This document shows, piece by piece, positions 1-7,777 of a stretch of DNA of 15,345 nt. Each line of letters opens with the position of its first letter. The first letter of the stretch is position 1. The position numbers and the translations under genes were made by a program. This DNA is from Clostridia bacterium (GTDB lineage: Bacteria; Bacillota; Clostridia; UBA1381): NCBI GenBank assembly GCA_017521775.1, contig JAFXBO010000006.1:1-15345 (forward strand). Direction: 5' to 3'. The notes beneath the pieces were generated by a model. The model ran no database searches and had not been told where the DNA came from. It was given only the letters and a program-made list of their open reading frames with translations.

Positions 1-1
1 A

Positions 2-610
2 TTGATTGAAAAGCTTAATAACGACAAAAAAATAAATGGTATTTTAGTACAATTACCCGTGCCAAAGCATATTAATGAGGAAACAATAATAAATGCGATT
101 AAACCTGAAAAGGATGTGGATGCATTCCACCCTGTGAATGTCGGAAAAATTATGGTTGGTAATTTCGATTTTGTCCCTTGCACTCCTGCAGGGGTTATGG
201 AATTAATTAAGGAATCAGGAATTAGCGTAGAGGGAAAAGAGTGTGTTATTGTCGGAAGAAGTAATATTGTCGGAAAACCTCAGGCAATGCTTTTATTACA
301 CCAAAACGGTACTGTTACAATTTGCCATTCAAGAACGAAAAATCTTAAGGAAAAGACCTTGCAAGCCGATATCTTGGTTGCTGCAGTCGGAATTCCTGAA
401 TTTATTAAGGGAGATATGATAAAGCCGGGCGCAGTTGTGATTGATGTTGGAATAAACAGAATTGCAGATAAGAAGCTTGTTGGGGATGTGGAGTTTGAAA
501 GTGCCCAAAAGGTTGCCTCAGCTATAACCCCTGTTCCAGGTGGAGTTGGTCCGATGACTATTGCAATGCTTATGAAAAATACAGTTAAAGCAGCGCTTAT
601 TCAACAGTAA
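2..610 (+). CDS. folD: FolD, methylenetetrahydrofolate dehydrogenase/cyclohydrolase (5' end cut off by window)
   Basis: Bifunctional cytosolic enzyme of one-carbon metabolism. It oxidises 5,10-methylene-tetrahydrofolate with NAD(P) and hydrolyses the methenyl product to 10-formyl-tetrahydrofolate. About 202 residues are visible against about 280 in the family, so roughly the first 80, including the catalytic lysine, lie upstream of the window. The TTG at position 2 is simply the first readable codon, not a start. Visible family motifs are [20 protein letters not shown], the Rossmann segment [12 protein letters not shown] and the C-terminal signature [12 protein letters not shown]. The usual form of the second motif is DVDGFHP, so there is a Gly to Ala change. 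radC follows after 16 nt on the same strand, so the two are probably co-transcribed. Confidence 0.97.
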   Translation: MIEKLNNDKKINGILVQLPVPKHINEETIINAIKPEKDVDAFHPVNVGKIMVGNFDFVPCTPAGVMELIKESGISVEGKECVIVGRSNIVGKPQAMLLLHQNGTVTICHSRTKNLKEKTLQADILVAAVGIPEFIKGDMIKPGAVVIDVGINRIADKKLVGDVEFESAQKVASAITPVPGGVGPMTIAMLMKNTVKAALIQQ

Positions 611-626
611 AAAGAGGTAGGAGTTT

Positions 627-1334
627 GTGGACAAGAATAGTCAAATTCATAAAAATCATAGAGAAAGAATGAGGCAAAAGTTTAAAAAATCACCTCAAAG
701 TATTTCTGACCACGAATTATTGGAAATGCTTTTATATTACTCTATTCCAAGAATTAATACAAACGAGCCGGCACATAATCTTTTAAAGCTGGGAAGAAAC
801 AGTTTGAAAAATGTGTTTGAACTTGACTCATCGCAGATTAAAGGCATTGATAAGCTTGGGGAGAAGAGTGCCGAATATATTTCCTTGATTAAGGAAATAT
901 ATAATCGTATTGAGAAAGAAAAGATATGCAATCCGAAAACTAAGAAACTAACAACTCAAAATATTAAAAGCTATTTAATCGGGGAATTCCTTGGCTATGA
1001 AAAGGAAATGTTTTTGATGATTAGTGTTGATGTGGACTGTAATATTTTAAATAAACACATAATTTCAATTGGTTCGGAATCGTCATCAATGGTGTCAATT
1101 AAAGAAATAGTCAGAAATGCAGTTACCGATAAGGCAAAATATATTTTTGCTGCACATAACCATCCAAACGGTCTTTTAATCCCATCGGATAGTGATATCG
1201 AATTGACAAAAGCAGTGTGCGAGGCACTTGCATTGGTAGAAATTCCTGTTATAGAGCACTACATTGTAACGAATAAGGATTGTGTGGGAATAATAAGGAG
1301 CTGCAATTTATTTGGAAAAAGAAAAAATGGCTGA
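627..1334 (+). CDS. radC: RadC family protein (JAB/JAMM domain)
   Basis: A 235-aa member of the RadC/UPF0758 family. Residues about 1-95 form the N-terminal helical region (with HRERMRQKF near the start). The C-terminal JAMM metalloprotease-like domain carries the zinc motif HNHPNGLLIPSDSD, which fits H-x-H-P-x6-S-x2-D, with a likely upstream catalytic Glu in SIKEIVRNA. The name comes from an old link to DNA repair that has not held up for the family, and its true substrate is unknown. The start is GTG at 627, preceded by AGGTAGGAG with good spacing; there is no ATG nearby. It lies 16 nt behind folD. The stop codon sits inside a terminator hairpin. The assignment to the family is firm; the function is not. 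Confidence 0.93.
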   Translation: MDKNSQIHKNHRERMRQKFKKSPQSISDHELLEMLLYYSIPRINTNEPAHNLLKLGRNSLKNVFELDSSQIKGIDKLGEKSAEYISLIKEIYNRIEKEKICNPKTKKLTTQNIKSYLIGEFLGYEKEMFLMISVDVDCNILNKHIISIGSESSSMVSIKEIVRNAVTDKAKYIFAAHNHPNGLLIPSDSDIELTKAVCEALALVEIPVIEHYIVTNKDCVGIIRSCNLFGKRKNG

Positions 1335-1350
1335 TTAATCAGCCATTTTT
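1323..1350. terminator. Bidirectional terminator between radC and rubrerythrin
   Basis: A perfect inverted repeat: AAAAATGGCTGA, TTAA, TCAGCCATTTTT. It has A-runs on the left and T-runs on the right, so it can act as an intrinsic terminator on both strands. It overlaps the radC stop codon (1332-1334) and ends 2 nt from the rubrerythrin stop. Confidence 0.85.
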
Positions 1351-1352
1351 TA

Positions 1353-1895
1353 TTAATAATTTTCAGCGTGAATTTCGAAGTAGCTTTGTGGATGTGCACA
1401 AGTTGGGCAAATCTCAGGAGCCTTTGTTCCTACAACAAGGTGTCCGCAGTTTCTGCATTCCCATACTTTAACTTCACTCTTTGCAAATACCTCTGCCATT
1501 TCAACATTCTTCAAAAGTGCACGGTATCTTTCTTCATGTGATTTTTCAATTGCTGCAACAAGTCTGAATTTTTCGGCTAATTCTGTGAAGCCTTCTTCTT
1601 CAGCAGTTTTTGCAAAACCATCATACATATCTGTCCATTCATAGTTTTCGCCCTCTGCAGCAGCTTCAAGGTTTTCGGCTGTATCGCCAATTCCATTTAA
1701 TTCCTTAAACCACAATTTTGCGTGTTCCTTTTCATTTTCTGCTGTCTTTAGAAATAATGCTGCAATTTGTTCAAAACCATCTTTTTTTGCCTTTGAAGCA
1801 AAATAGGTATATTTATTTCTTGCCATAGATTCGCCTGCAAATGCAGCTTCTAAATTCTTTTCAGTTTGTGTTCCGCTATATTTTGTTGTTTTCAT
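1353..1895 (-). CDS. rbr: Rubrerythrin
   Basis: Cytosolic non-haem di-iron peroxidase of anaerobes that reduces hydrogen peroxide using electrons from rubredoxin-type donors. The 180-residue protein has an N-terminal ferritin-like four-helix domain with iron ligands in [11 protein letters not shown] (Glu 22) and ENEKEH (Glu 55, His 58), and a second Glu/His pair in [10 protein letters not shown]. The C-terminal rubredoxin-like domain has two Cys pairs, CRNC and CPTC. The open frame extends 18 codons further upstream, but I chose the ATG at 1895 because GGAGG lies 8-9 nt before it and because the extension would run through the operator palindrome and the ribosome binding site. It is monocistronic, with its own promoter and terminator, and is probably induced by oxidative stress (inference). 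Confidence 0.96.
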   Translation of the reverse strand: MKTTKYSGTQTEKNLEAAFAGESMARNKYTYFASKAKKDGFEQIAALFLKTAENEKEHAKLWFKELNGIGDTAENLEAAAEGENYEWTDMYDGFAKTAEEEGFTELAEKFRLVAAIEKSHEERYRALLKNVEMAEVFAKSEVKVWECRNCGHLVVGTKAPEICPTCAHPQSYFEIHAENY

Positions 1896-1914
1896 AATAA
1901 TTTCCTCCCTTTCT

Positions 1915-1937
1915 ATATTGGATATTATATCCAATAT
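1915..1937. promoter_or_regulatory. Palindromic operator at the rubrerythrin transcription start
   Basis: Perfect 11-bp arms (ATATTGGATAT and ATATCCAATAT) around a single central base. It starts 2 nt downstream of the -10 box and covers the predicted +1, a position suited to a repressor. The core differs from the PerR box (TTATAATnATTATAA) and from the Rex site, so the regulator is not identified. Confidence 0.7.
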
Positions 1938-1939
1938 AT

Positions 1940-1968
1940 ATTTTATCATAACAAAGAATTTGTGTCAA
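1940..1968 (-). promoter_or_regulatory. Sigma-A promoter of rubrerythrin
   Basis: On the minus strand: TTGACA (1963-1968), a 17-nt spacer, then TAAAAT (1940-1945). The predicted start of transcription is near 1933, about 38 nt before the chosen ATG and inside the adjacent palindrome. Confidence 0.8.
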
Positions 1969-1969
1969 T

Positions 1970-2013
1970 AAAATTAAATAAAAATGGGTTGGAAGCAAGT
2001 TATCATCCAACCC
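1970..2013 (-). terminator. Terminator of the AraC-type regulator gene
   Basis: On the minus strand, GGGTTGGA (2013-2006), a 12-nt loop and TCCAACCC (1993-1986) are followed by ATTTTTATTT. It lies just past the stop codon at 2018 and directly upstream of the rubrerythrin -35 box. Confidence 0.8.
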
Positions 2014-2017
2014 TCAA

Positions 2018-2926
2018 TTATTCATTTTTTTCTTTTCTTATATATTTTCTATATTCGATAGGAGTCATACCCACACTTTTTTTAAAAGTCTGGTAGAAGA
2101 ATTTTGAATCATTAAATCCACACTTTACCGATATTTCAGCAGAACTTTCTTCTGTTTCCTCTAAAAGCTTGCAGGCTTCCTTAACTCTTAAATCTTTAAT
2201 AAACTCTGAAATTGAAATGCCGGTTGTCTTCTTGAATATTTGTCTGAAATAGTTTTTGGATAAAAACATTCCTTTGACAATATCATCAAGGCTTATGTGA
2301 GCTCTGTAATTTTCATGCATATAGTCAATTGCAGATTGAACCAAATCGTAATGGGTTTTTGTGAAGTTAGTATGAGTTTTGTTAATCTCTCTGAAGATTT
2401 CAATAATAAGCTTAATCAAATAAGCACCTATCATACTCCGAAAGCCTATTTCACGATTAGTATATTCATCGTAAATTTCCTTAAACATATTATAAAAATT
2501 GACAGAGTCAGTTTTAAAAATACCTCGTGGAGAATTTTGTTGCATATTCAATTCTGAGAACAATGGAGATAGAAAATATGGTGAGGTCAGTGAATAAAAC
2601 TCCTCACTCTCCAGTGCGTATTGGTTAAATAAATCAGGAGTAAATAACAAATCAAAGGTCACAAAGTCTCCGTCTGCATCAGGACTATAGCTAAAGGAGT
2701 GAGGAACTCCATAGTCTATCATAACAACATGACCTTTTTTGACCTCATAGGCCTGATTATCTATCTGATGGATTGCTTTTCCCGAGATAACATATATAAG
2801 TTCTATAAAATTATGCTTATGTAAAACCCCGTTAAATGAGTCATTTTCTTTATCCGAAAGGTGAATATATATTTTTTCTCCTTGCTTAAAATATTCATCG
2901 TATTTTAATTCAATAATGTCTTCCAT
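2018..2926 (-). CDS. AraC family transcriptional regulator with N-terminal cupin domain
   Basis: A 302-aa DNA-binding regulator. Residues about 15-110 form a cupin-like sensor (HKHNFIELIYVISGK, then KKGHVVMIDYGVPHSF), the fold that binds sugars in AraC and RhaS. The last 100 residues hold the two helix-turn-helix motifs of the AraC/XylS family (ISLDDIVKGMFLSKNYFRQIFKK and the CGFNDSKFFYQTFKKSVGMTPIEYRK region). The frame can be read from a GTG at 2938, but that GTG lies inside the ribosome binding site AGAGGTGA. The ATG at 2926 has the right spacing and is preferred. The gene lies last in the hydrolase locus, 82 nt after the GH-like gene and beyond a hairpin, so it probably regulates that locus (inference from position). 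Confidence 0.92.
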   Translation of the reverse strand: MEDIIELKYDEYFKQGEKIYIHLSDKENDSFNGVLHKHNFIELIYVISGKAIHQIDNQAYEVKKGHVVMIDYGVPHSFSYSPDADGDFVTFDLLFTPDLFNQYALESEEFYSLTSPYFLSPLFSELNMQQNSPRGIFKTDSVNFYNMFKEIYDEYTNREIGFRSMIGAYLIKLIIEIFREINKTHTNFTKTHYDLVQSAIDYMHENYRAHISLDDIVKGMFLSKNYFRQIFKKTTGISISEFIKDLRVKEACKLLEETEESSAEISVKCGFNDSKFFYQTFKKSVGMTPIEYRKYIRKEKNE

Positions 2927-2955
2927 TTGATATATCACCTCTTTTATGTGAATAG

Positions 2956-3000
2956 TAAAAAGGGAATAGCCATCAGCCGTATAAAACGACTGATGGTTAT
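2956..3000 (-). terminator. Intercistronic hairpin between the GH-like gene and the araC-type gene
   Basis: On the minus strand, ATAACCATCAGTCG (3000-2987) pairs with CGGCTGATGGCTAT (2979-2966), with G.U pairs and a 7-nt loop. TTCCCTTTTTA follows. The U-run is displaced, so this may be a weak terminator or an mRNA-stabilising hairpin that lowers araC expression relative to the enzyme genes. Confidence 0.6.
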
Positions 3001-3008
3001 ATTATAGA

Positions 3009-5084
3009 TTAATTCAACTCTATTTCCACAATTGCCATTCCGCCAGGAGCCACCTTAACTGTAAAAGATTTTTCACTGCCATCACGACCTGTGTGCATTC
3101 TGCCGACTGTTTGTCCCTCATCTTTCATATATTTAACAGGGAGAACAGGGAACATACTTGCAATTTTAACATCTTTAACAGGTTTTACAGCAGTTACAAC
3201 TGATTTTCCATAGCTTGTTAAAGATGGATTGAGAATGCTCAATCTGTATTTTCCGTTATCAAGCTCCACAACTGAAATCGGGAGATTGCAATTAAATATT
3301 TCTGTTCCTGTCTGTCTCAATAACAGTGCTAAAGCATCAGCAAAACCTGAGGTTACTTTTGCAAATTTCAATTTCTCTTGAAGAATTGTCAAATTAGATT
3401 CAGGAATGTTATTAAATGGTTTTGAAAGATTTGGAGCACCATCATCTATGCTGTACATTTCTTCAATTTCTTTTCTTGTTTTCTCGTCAATATTTGTGTT
3501 ATACGCAAATACCATTGCAGGACTGTTTGAAAATTTGTCTTCAAAAATGATATCTGCACATATTCCGTATTCTTTTGGAGAAAAACCAGCCATCGCAGTA
3601 CAAATCACAGCACCATTATTATATGATGCTATCTTTTTCTTTTCGTCCTCTGATAATAAATCAAAGTTTGGAACAAAGATTGTGCCACTGACATAATCTA
3701 TATCCTCAGATCTTGCAACGGTACTCATCAAAGTTCCGCGTTCTGCTATTTCATACACATATTTGTGTGATGACCAACGCCTTGTTTCGATATAATCAGG
3801 TAAAAGAGCATCAAAGGCATAATCTGACCAGATAACGGTTGGAGTTATTGGAGCCTTTACATTGTTGCAGATTGAAGTATCAAATCTTTCAATAAGCCAT
3901 TTCCAATCATCTTTTCTCAAACTATCACCGAGGCACACGAAAAAGCCTTCAGAACAGCGTTTCATACCTTTGGGTGTTATACGCATAAAGTTCATCATTG
4001 TGTATATATCTCTTTCAAGGCTGCAAGGGGCATGGTGTATAGTGTCCCATTCCTCTGTATCATCTCTTACGCCAAGCATTGTGTATAGCTTGGTGTCAGG
4101 AACAATTGCAGAAATCATAGGAAGCATAGCCATATAGTCAAACAATGGGTCACTACGCTCAGGGTGATTTAATCTTGCGCCTGTTGGGACAATATTTGGC
4201 TTTAATCCGTCAAGACCTGATTTTCCTAAAATTCTTAAATCAATACCCAAGCAATAAAGTGTTTCAAATGGGTCTGTACAATATACTCCAAGCCCCATTA
4301 CCTTCTTGCCGATTGCGTGCAGTCTGTCGCATACTTTTGTCCAGAAAACACCCCATCTGTATGCCAAGAATTTAATCCAGTCTATTTTGTGCTCATTCCA
4401 GAGCCAATCGCCTCTTAGATTTTTATTTTCATTTGAATCATTTCCCAAACCATTTAAAATCTCTTCAGTAGGCTTAATATTTGTATGCATAATAAATTGT
4501 TCGACCATATCAGAAGAAAAATCGCCTAAGGAAATTCTTAGCCACAATGGGCAGAAATTATCTGTTGGCAAGAAGCCTGTAAATCCATAGTCAAGCATTG
4601 ATTTGCATAGCTTTTCTATAAACAAATCTTCAAAATAGGTGCCATCCTTCATTCTGCGCAAAACATTGTATGCATCCTTGCCGTCTCTTGAATCAAAGAT
4701 AACTTCATCGTGGTCATATATCCATTCATCATGGAAAGTGTTGCCTGAAACATTTCCCATAATGCTCATATATGTTTCAATTCCATTATCCTCAAGGCCC
4801 TTAATAAGTTTATGAAGGTCCTGGTTTGTCCAATCCTGTCTTTCTCTTATTCCGTTTCTTGGAGAACCATAGTATGAACAACAATCAGGAGGAATTTTTG
4901 TTTCAACCTCCAGACCGTCATGTTGCATAATTATATCAATATGGAATAAGAAGGCAGAAACTGCATCAGGCTTAAAATCCATTCTTTCAAGCAACTCATT
5001 GACACCGTTTTCAGGATTTTCCTTATCAAAGCCTATTAAAGGAGTCCAAACATTAATATCAAGTTTACCATATTTTTCGTACAT
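3009..5084 (-). CDS. GH-like TIM-barrel protein, 691 aa, function unknown
   Basis: I do not recognise a named family. The layout recalls GH42-type enzymes. There is a long N-terminal region with barrel-like strand/turn segments (GIETYMSIMGNVSG, GFTGFLPTDNF, GKKVMGLGVYCTD, KLYTMLGVRDD) to about residue 400. A class-I-amidotransferase-like middle domain follows (GTIFVPNFDLLSEDEKK, then GAVICTAMAGFS) to about 560. The C-terminal part is beta-rich (KYRLSILNPS; FTVKVAPGGMAIVEI). I cannot assign catalytic glutamates. There is no signal peptide or membrane segment, so it should act in the cytosol. The start is ATG 5084 with AAAGGA upstream. It follows the intact amidohydrolase by 21 nt in the same operon. 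It could be a glycosidase on imported oligosaccharide-like material, or a non-catalytic relative. Confidence 0.6.
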   Translation of the reverse strand: MYEKYGKLDINVWTPLIGFDKENPENGVNELLERMDFKPDAVSAFLFHIDIIMQHDGLEVETKIPPDCCSYYGSPRNGIRERQDWTNQDLHKLIKGLEDNGIETYMSIMGNVSGNTFHDEWIYDHDEVIFDSRDGKDAYNVLRRMKDGTYFEDLFIEKLCKSMLDYGFTGFLPTDNFCPLWLRISLGDFSSDMVEQFIMHTNIKPTEEILNGLGNDSNENKNLRGDWLWNEHKIDWIKFLAYRWGVFWTKVCDRLHAIGKKVMGLGVYCTDPFETLYCLGIDLRILGKSGLDGLKPNIVPTGARLNHPERSDPLFDYMAMLPMISAIVPDTKLYTMLGVRDDTEEWDTIHHAPCSLERDIYTMMNFMRITPKGMKRCSEGFFVCLGDSLRKDDWKWLIERFDTSICNNVKAPITPTVIWSDYAFDALLPDYIETRRWSSHKYVYEIAERGTLMSTVARSEDIDYVSGTIFVPNFDLLSEDEKKKIASYNNGAVICTAMAGFSPKEYGICADIIFEDKFSNSPAMVFAYNTNIDEKTRKEIEEMYSIDDGAPNLSKPFNNIPESNLTILQEKLKFAKVTSGFADALALLLRQTGTEIFNCNLPISVVELDNGKYRLSILNPSLTSYGKSVVTAVKPVKDVKIASMFPVLPVKYMKDEGQTVGRMHTGRDGSEKSFTVKVAPGGMAIVEIELN

Positions 5085-5105
5085 AGTTTTTTCCTTTACT
5101 TTGTG

Positions 5106-5915
5106 TTATTTTGAAAATCTGTCAGCAATTTTCTTTGCATTGCCATAAATAATCTTGTACTTATCATCATCACTTATGTGTGAGAATAAAACGCTTCCCA
5201 AGCAATAATTAGGGTCATACCAAGGCATATCTGTTCCAAATAAAACCTTGTCTGCGCCGACATTTTCAACCATTTTGTCAACTATTCCACTGTGTCTTTG
5301 TATATCGCACAAATCAAGGAATACATTGTTATGATTTTTTACAATATCGATTGCCTGGTCAAGTTCTCCAGGGGCAGAGTGTCCCATAATGAACATTGCA
5401 TCAGGATATTTTTCGCAAAGCATCTTAATATGTCTTGGTCCGTTGTGAGGGTCATTATTACCCCATGTATGAATTAAGATATATAATTTATGCTTATTTG
5501 CAAATTCTAATGCACTCTTATAGTTTTCTCCATCCAATGGATAGCGGTGATATGTTGGAAGGAATTTAAAACCAATATATCCAGGAACATTTAATACATT
5601 TTCAATGTTTTTCAAAAACTTTTCTTCATAATTTGGGTTTATGCAATAATATCCCATAATTCTGTCAGGATATTTTTTCATAACTTCTTCAAGCTCAGTG
5701 TTTGCAGTTCCCGGGTCATGCAAAGCACTGTGAGGAGAACAAAAAATTCTTTCAATGTTTTCTCTGTCCATAACCTCTATCATTTGTTCAGGAGAAGAGA
5801 ATGGCATATCAGCACCACTGTCAGGTCCCATGTGTGTATGGGCATCAATAATAGGGAAGCTTGTGAGCTTTCCGTTTTGCATAAATTCCAATGCTAATTT
5901 AGATTGATTCATCAT
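5106..5915 (-). CDS. Amidohydrolase family protein (Amidohydro-rel, COG2159-like), intact metal site
   Basis: A 269-aa cytosolic TIM-barrel hydrolase of the amidohydrolase_2 type. The metal and catalytic residues are all present: DAHTHMG (His 26 and His 28), the strand with ILIHTWG, the strand with IMGHSAPG, and the last-strand Asp in LFGTDMPW. Relatives act on lactones, carboxylates (as decarboxylases) or amide bonds, so the reaction cannot be fixed from sequence. The start codon overlaps the stop of the upstream gene as ATGA (5912-5915), and GAGGAGGG is placed 7 nt ahead. A second ATG follows directly. Translation is therefore likely coupled to its degenerate paralogue, which suggests fixed stoichiometry. 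Confidence 0.88.
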   Translation of the reverse strand: MMNQSKLALEFMQNGKLTSFPIIDAHTHMGPDSGADMPFSSPEQMIEVMDRENIERIFCSPHSALHDPGTANTELEEVMKKYPDRIMGYYCINPNYEEKFLKNIENVLNVPGYIGFKFLPTYHRYPLDGENYKSALEFANKHKLYILIHTWGNNDPHNGPRHIKMLCEKYPDAMFIMGHSAPGELDQAIDIVKNHNNVFLDLCDIQRHSGIVDKMVENVGADKVLFGTDMPWYDPNYCLGSVLFSHISDDDKYKIIYGNAKKIADRFSK

Positions 5916-6697
5916 AGCTTTACCCTCCTCATAAGATTTTCTATATTTTCAGAAGCTATTTTTTCTTTTGCAGACATTGGAATATCAGCACCTACTAATG
6001 TTGCAATAGGTCCGCCGTAGTTATCCATAGGGAAATTACTTCCAAATAAAAGTCTCTCAGAGCCAAATAGCTTATAGCAGGTTTCAAAACCACCTAAAAC
6101 CTGATAATCACTTGTGTCAATATGTACATTTTCATATGCACGAAGCAATGGGAAGAAATATCTGTCAGAACCCCAGAGTCCATAGTTTGTGATGATAACT
6201 GTCAACTTTGGATATTCCTTCAAAACTGCAAATATGTGTTCCCAATTATCCATAGGAGAGAGATAAAGAGGAATATTTTTTTTGCATATAACATCCAAAA
6301 GCTCGCCCATAGAAACCTTATCTAACATATATCTGTTTCTTTGAGGGAATGCTCTTAAAGCCTTAACATTATTTTCCTTCATGCTTTTGAAGAACATATC
6401 AGGAGAATACTCATTCTCTGTTAGTGGAGGCAAAATTGTCCAGGTTTTATGAAGTCTTTTATCGTCAGAGCTTACCTCCTTATTTAAAATCTCATTTCCT
6501 CTTGTAGGATGATGAGAGTACATTGCACTATGATAAACATATGCCTCATCAATTCCTGCAAAATCCATTTCTGCTAAAAGGTCTTTTGCATATTCTGCCT
6601 GTCTTACTCTTTCTAAAACAGGATAATTTTCATGATTAATAATTACTCTGTTTATTGTGTCCAAGCCAATTGCTGCACTACAATCAATAAATTTCAT
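5912..6697 (-). CDS. Amidohydrolase-fold protein lacking all metal ligands (probable pseudoenzyme)
   Basis: A 261-aa full-length homologue of the neighbouring amidohydrolase, with the same strand order and ending. Each expected ligand is replaced. The first strand reads FIDCSAAIG where DAHTHMG is expected (His to Ser, His to Ala). The next reads LYLSPMDN where LIHTWG is expected (His to Ser), then IITNYGLWG for MGHSAPG (His to Asn) and LFGSNFPM for LFGTDMP (Asp to Asn). The frame is intact. The start is ATG 6697 with AAAGGAG 8 nt ahead, lying inside the 3' end of the phosphotriesterase-like gene. It is probably a non-catalytic partner or a regulator of its paralogue, or a metal-free enzyme. 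The family assignment rests on the overall pattern and on pairing with the intact copy. Confidence 0.8.
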   Translation of the reverse strand: MKFIDCSAAIGLDTINRVIINHENYPVLERVRQAEYAKDLLAEMDFAGIDEAYVYHSAMYSHHPTRGNEILNKEVSSDDKRLHKTWTILPPLTENEYSPDMFFKSMKENNVKALRAFPQRNRYMLDKVSMGELLDVICKKNIPLYLSPMDNWEHIFAVLKEYPKLTVIITNYGLWGSDRYFFPLLRAYENVHIDTSDYQVLGGFETCYKLFGSERLLFGSNFPMDNYGGPIATLVGADIPMSAKEKIASENIENLMRRVKL

Positions 6698-6701
6698 TTT
6701 A

Positions 6702-7727
6702 TTAACTCCTTTCTAAAAATCTGATTGGATTTTCCCTTGTAATCATATTAATATCCTCTGCTGAAAGACCAACATCTTCAAGCATAGGAATTGTGTTAAC
6801 GAATATATGGTCATAACCCCATCCACCATATGTATGAAGCATGCTCTTCAAGCAAACATCGGTAGATACTAAAATCTGTTTTCCAAATCCTCTCTCAATG
6901 AGCTTTTTAATAAAGCGTGAACGTTCAATATCTGTTGCGAAAGAATTAAGCAAAAGATTTCTGTTTCGTCTGTCAACATAGAATTCTTTTCCGTAATCAT
7001 CAAATTCAATGTATGAACCCTCGTTCAATACACCTAAAATATAGTCTTCATTTAAACGAACATCTGCATGGTCAATACACAATTTTTCGGGATTAGCACC
7101 TTTTGAAATTGCATATTTTAAAGCTCTTAATCCCTCGTCATTCCATAAACAAGCATGAATGTGCATTCCAAAGCCTGTTTCTGCTTGTGCTTCGGCTGCA
7201 GCCTGCAGGTATTTATACTCTGTTTCTGATGTTGTCATACTGCTTCCTATTTCACCGATAACACCTGCTTTAATATCTGTGCCGTCCATACCAACTGTTA
7301 AATCATTAATGATTGTTTTTTTCATTTCTTCGACTGACTGTTCTTTTATCTTACCTGAAACATAGGCATCAATATAGCTTCCGCAGCCGGCAATAATATG
7401 TACACCTGTTTTTTGTGATGTTTCTTTTAACAAAAGAGGATCTCGACCGAAATCTGCAGTTGTGACATCAGCAAGCAGATTACAACCTGCATTCTTCATC
7501 TTAAGAAGTTCCTTTTCCTGAACATCAAGTCCAGGTAATAGCGCATTATCCAAAACTGCATATGGATTGCGCAATAACTCTCCCAGATTTTCAAGTGCAA
7601 CTTTGTCGTAGAATATTCCGTTATCCAATGGAGCAACTGCCGACCTTAAATCTGAATATAAATGCTCGTGAGGCAACACCATTTGGACATCTTTTGCCTC
7701 TATTTCTCCTAATACTGTTTGTAACAT
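6702..7727 (-). CDS. Phosphotriesterase-family metal-dependent hydrolase (PHP/lactonase type)
   Basis: A 341-aa TIM-barrel hydrolase of COG1735. The ligands are readable: HEH at about 20-22 (VLPHEHLYS), a bridging acid in VIGEIGSS (Glu about 159), His in HIHACLW (about 191), His in CIDHADV (about 220) and Asp in LVSTDVCLK (about 290). True phosphotriesterases use a carboxylated lysine as the bridge. A glutamate there is the form seen in E. coli PHP (phosphotriesterase homology protein). Relatives in Firmicutes hydrolyse sugar lactones or phosphorylated lactones, so that is the likelier activity (inference). The frame extends 9 codons further up, but ATG 7727 has GGGAGGGAG just before it. It is the first gene of the locus, with 4 nt to the next. 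Confidence 0.9.
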   Translation of the reverse strand: MLQTVLGEIEAKDVQMVLPHEHLYSDLRSAVAPLDNGIFYDKVALENLGELLRNPYAVLDNALLPGLDVQEKELLKMKNAGCNLLADVTTADFGRDPLLLKETSQKTGVHIIAGCGSYIDAYVSGKIKEQSVEEMKKTIINDLTVGMDGTDIKAGVIGEIGSSMTTSETEYKYLQAAAEAQAETGFGMHIHACLWNDEGLRALKYAISKGANPEKLCIDHADVRLNEDYILGVLNEGSYIEFDDYGKEFYVDRRNRNLLLNSFATDIERSRFIKKLIERGFGKQILVSTDVCLKSMLHTYGGWGYDHIFVNTIPMLEDVGLSAEDINMITRENPIRFLERS

Positions 7728-7777
7728 AAAAACTCCCTCCCTATAGTTTTGCAAACAGTAAACACAACATAAGTCTA

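Noticed and set aside
1280..1471. Plus-strand open frame across the radC end and rubrerythrin
   Set aside because: It overlaps two confident genes and a terminator, and it shows no ribosome binding site or recognisable protein pattern.
1915..1937. PerR box reading of the rubrerythrin operator
   Set aside because: The GGATAT/ATATCC core does not match TTATAATnATTATAA, so no known regulator is named.
1896..1949. Eighteen extra codons at the rubrerythrin N-terminus
   Set aside because: They run through the ribosome binding site and the operator palindrome, and rubrerythrins begin near the later Met.
2927..2938. GTG start for the AraC regulator
   Set aside because: The GTG is part of the ribosome binding site serving the ATG at 2926.
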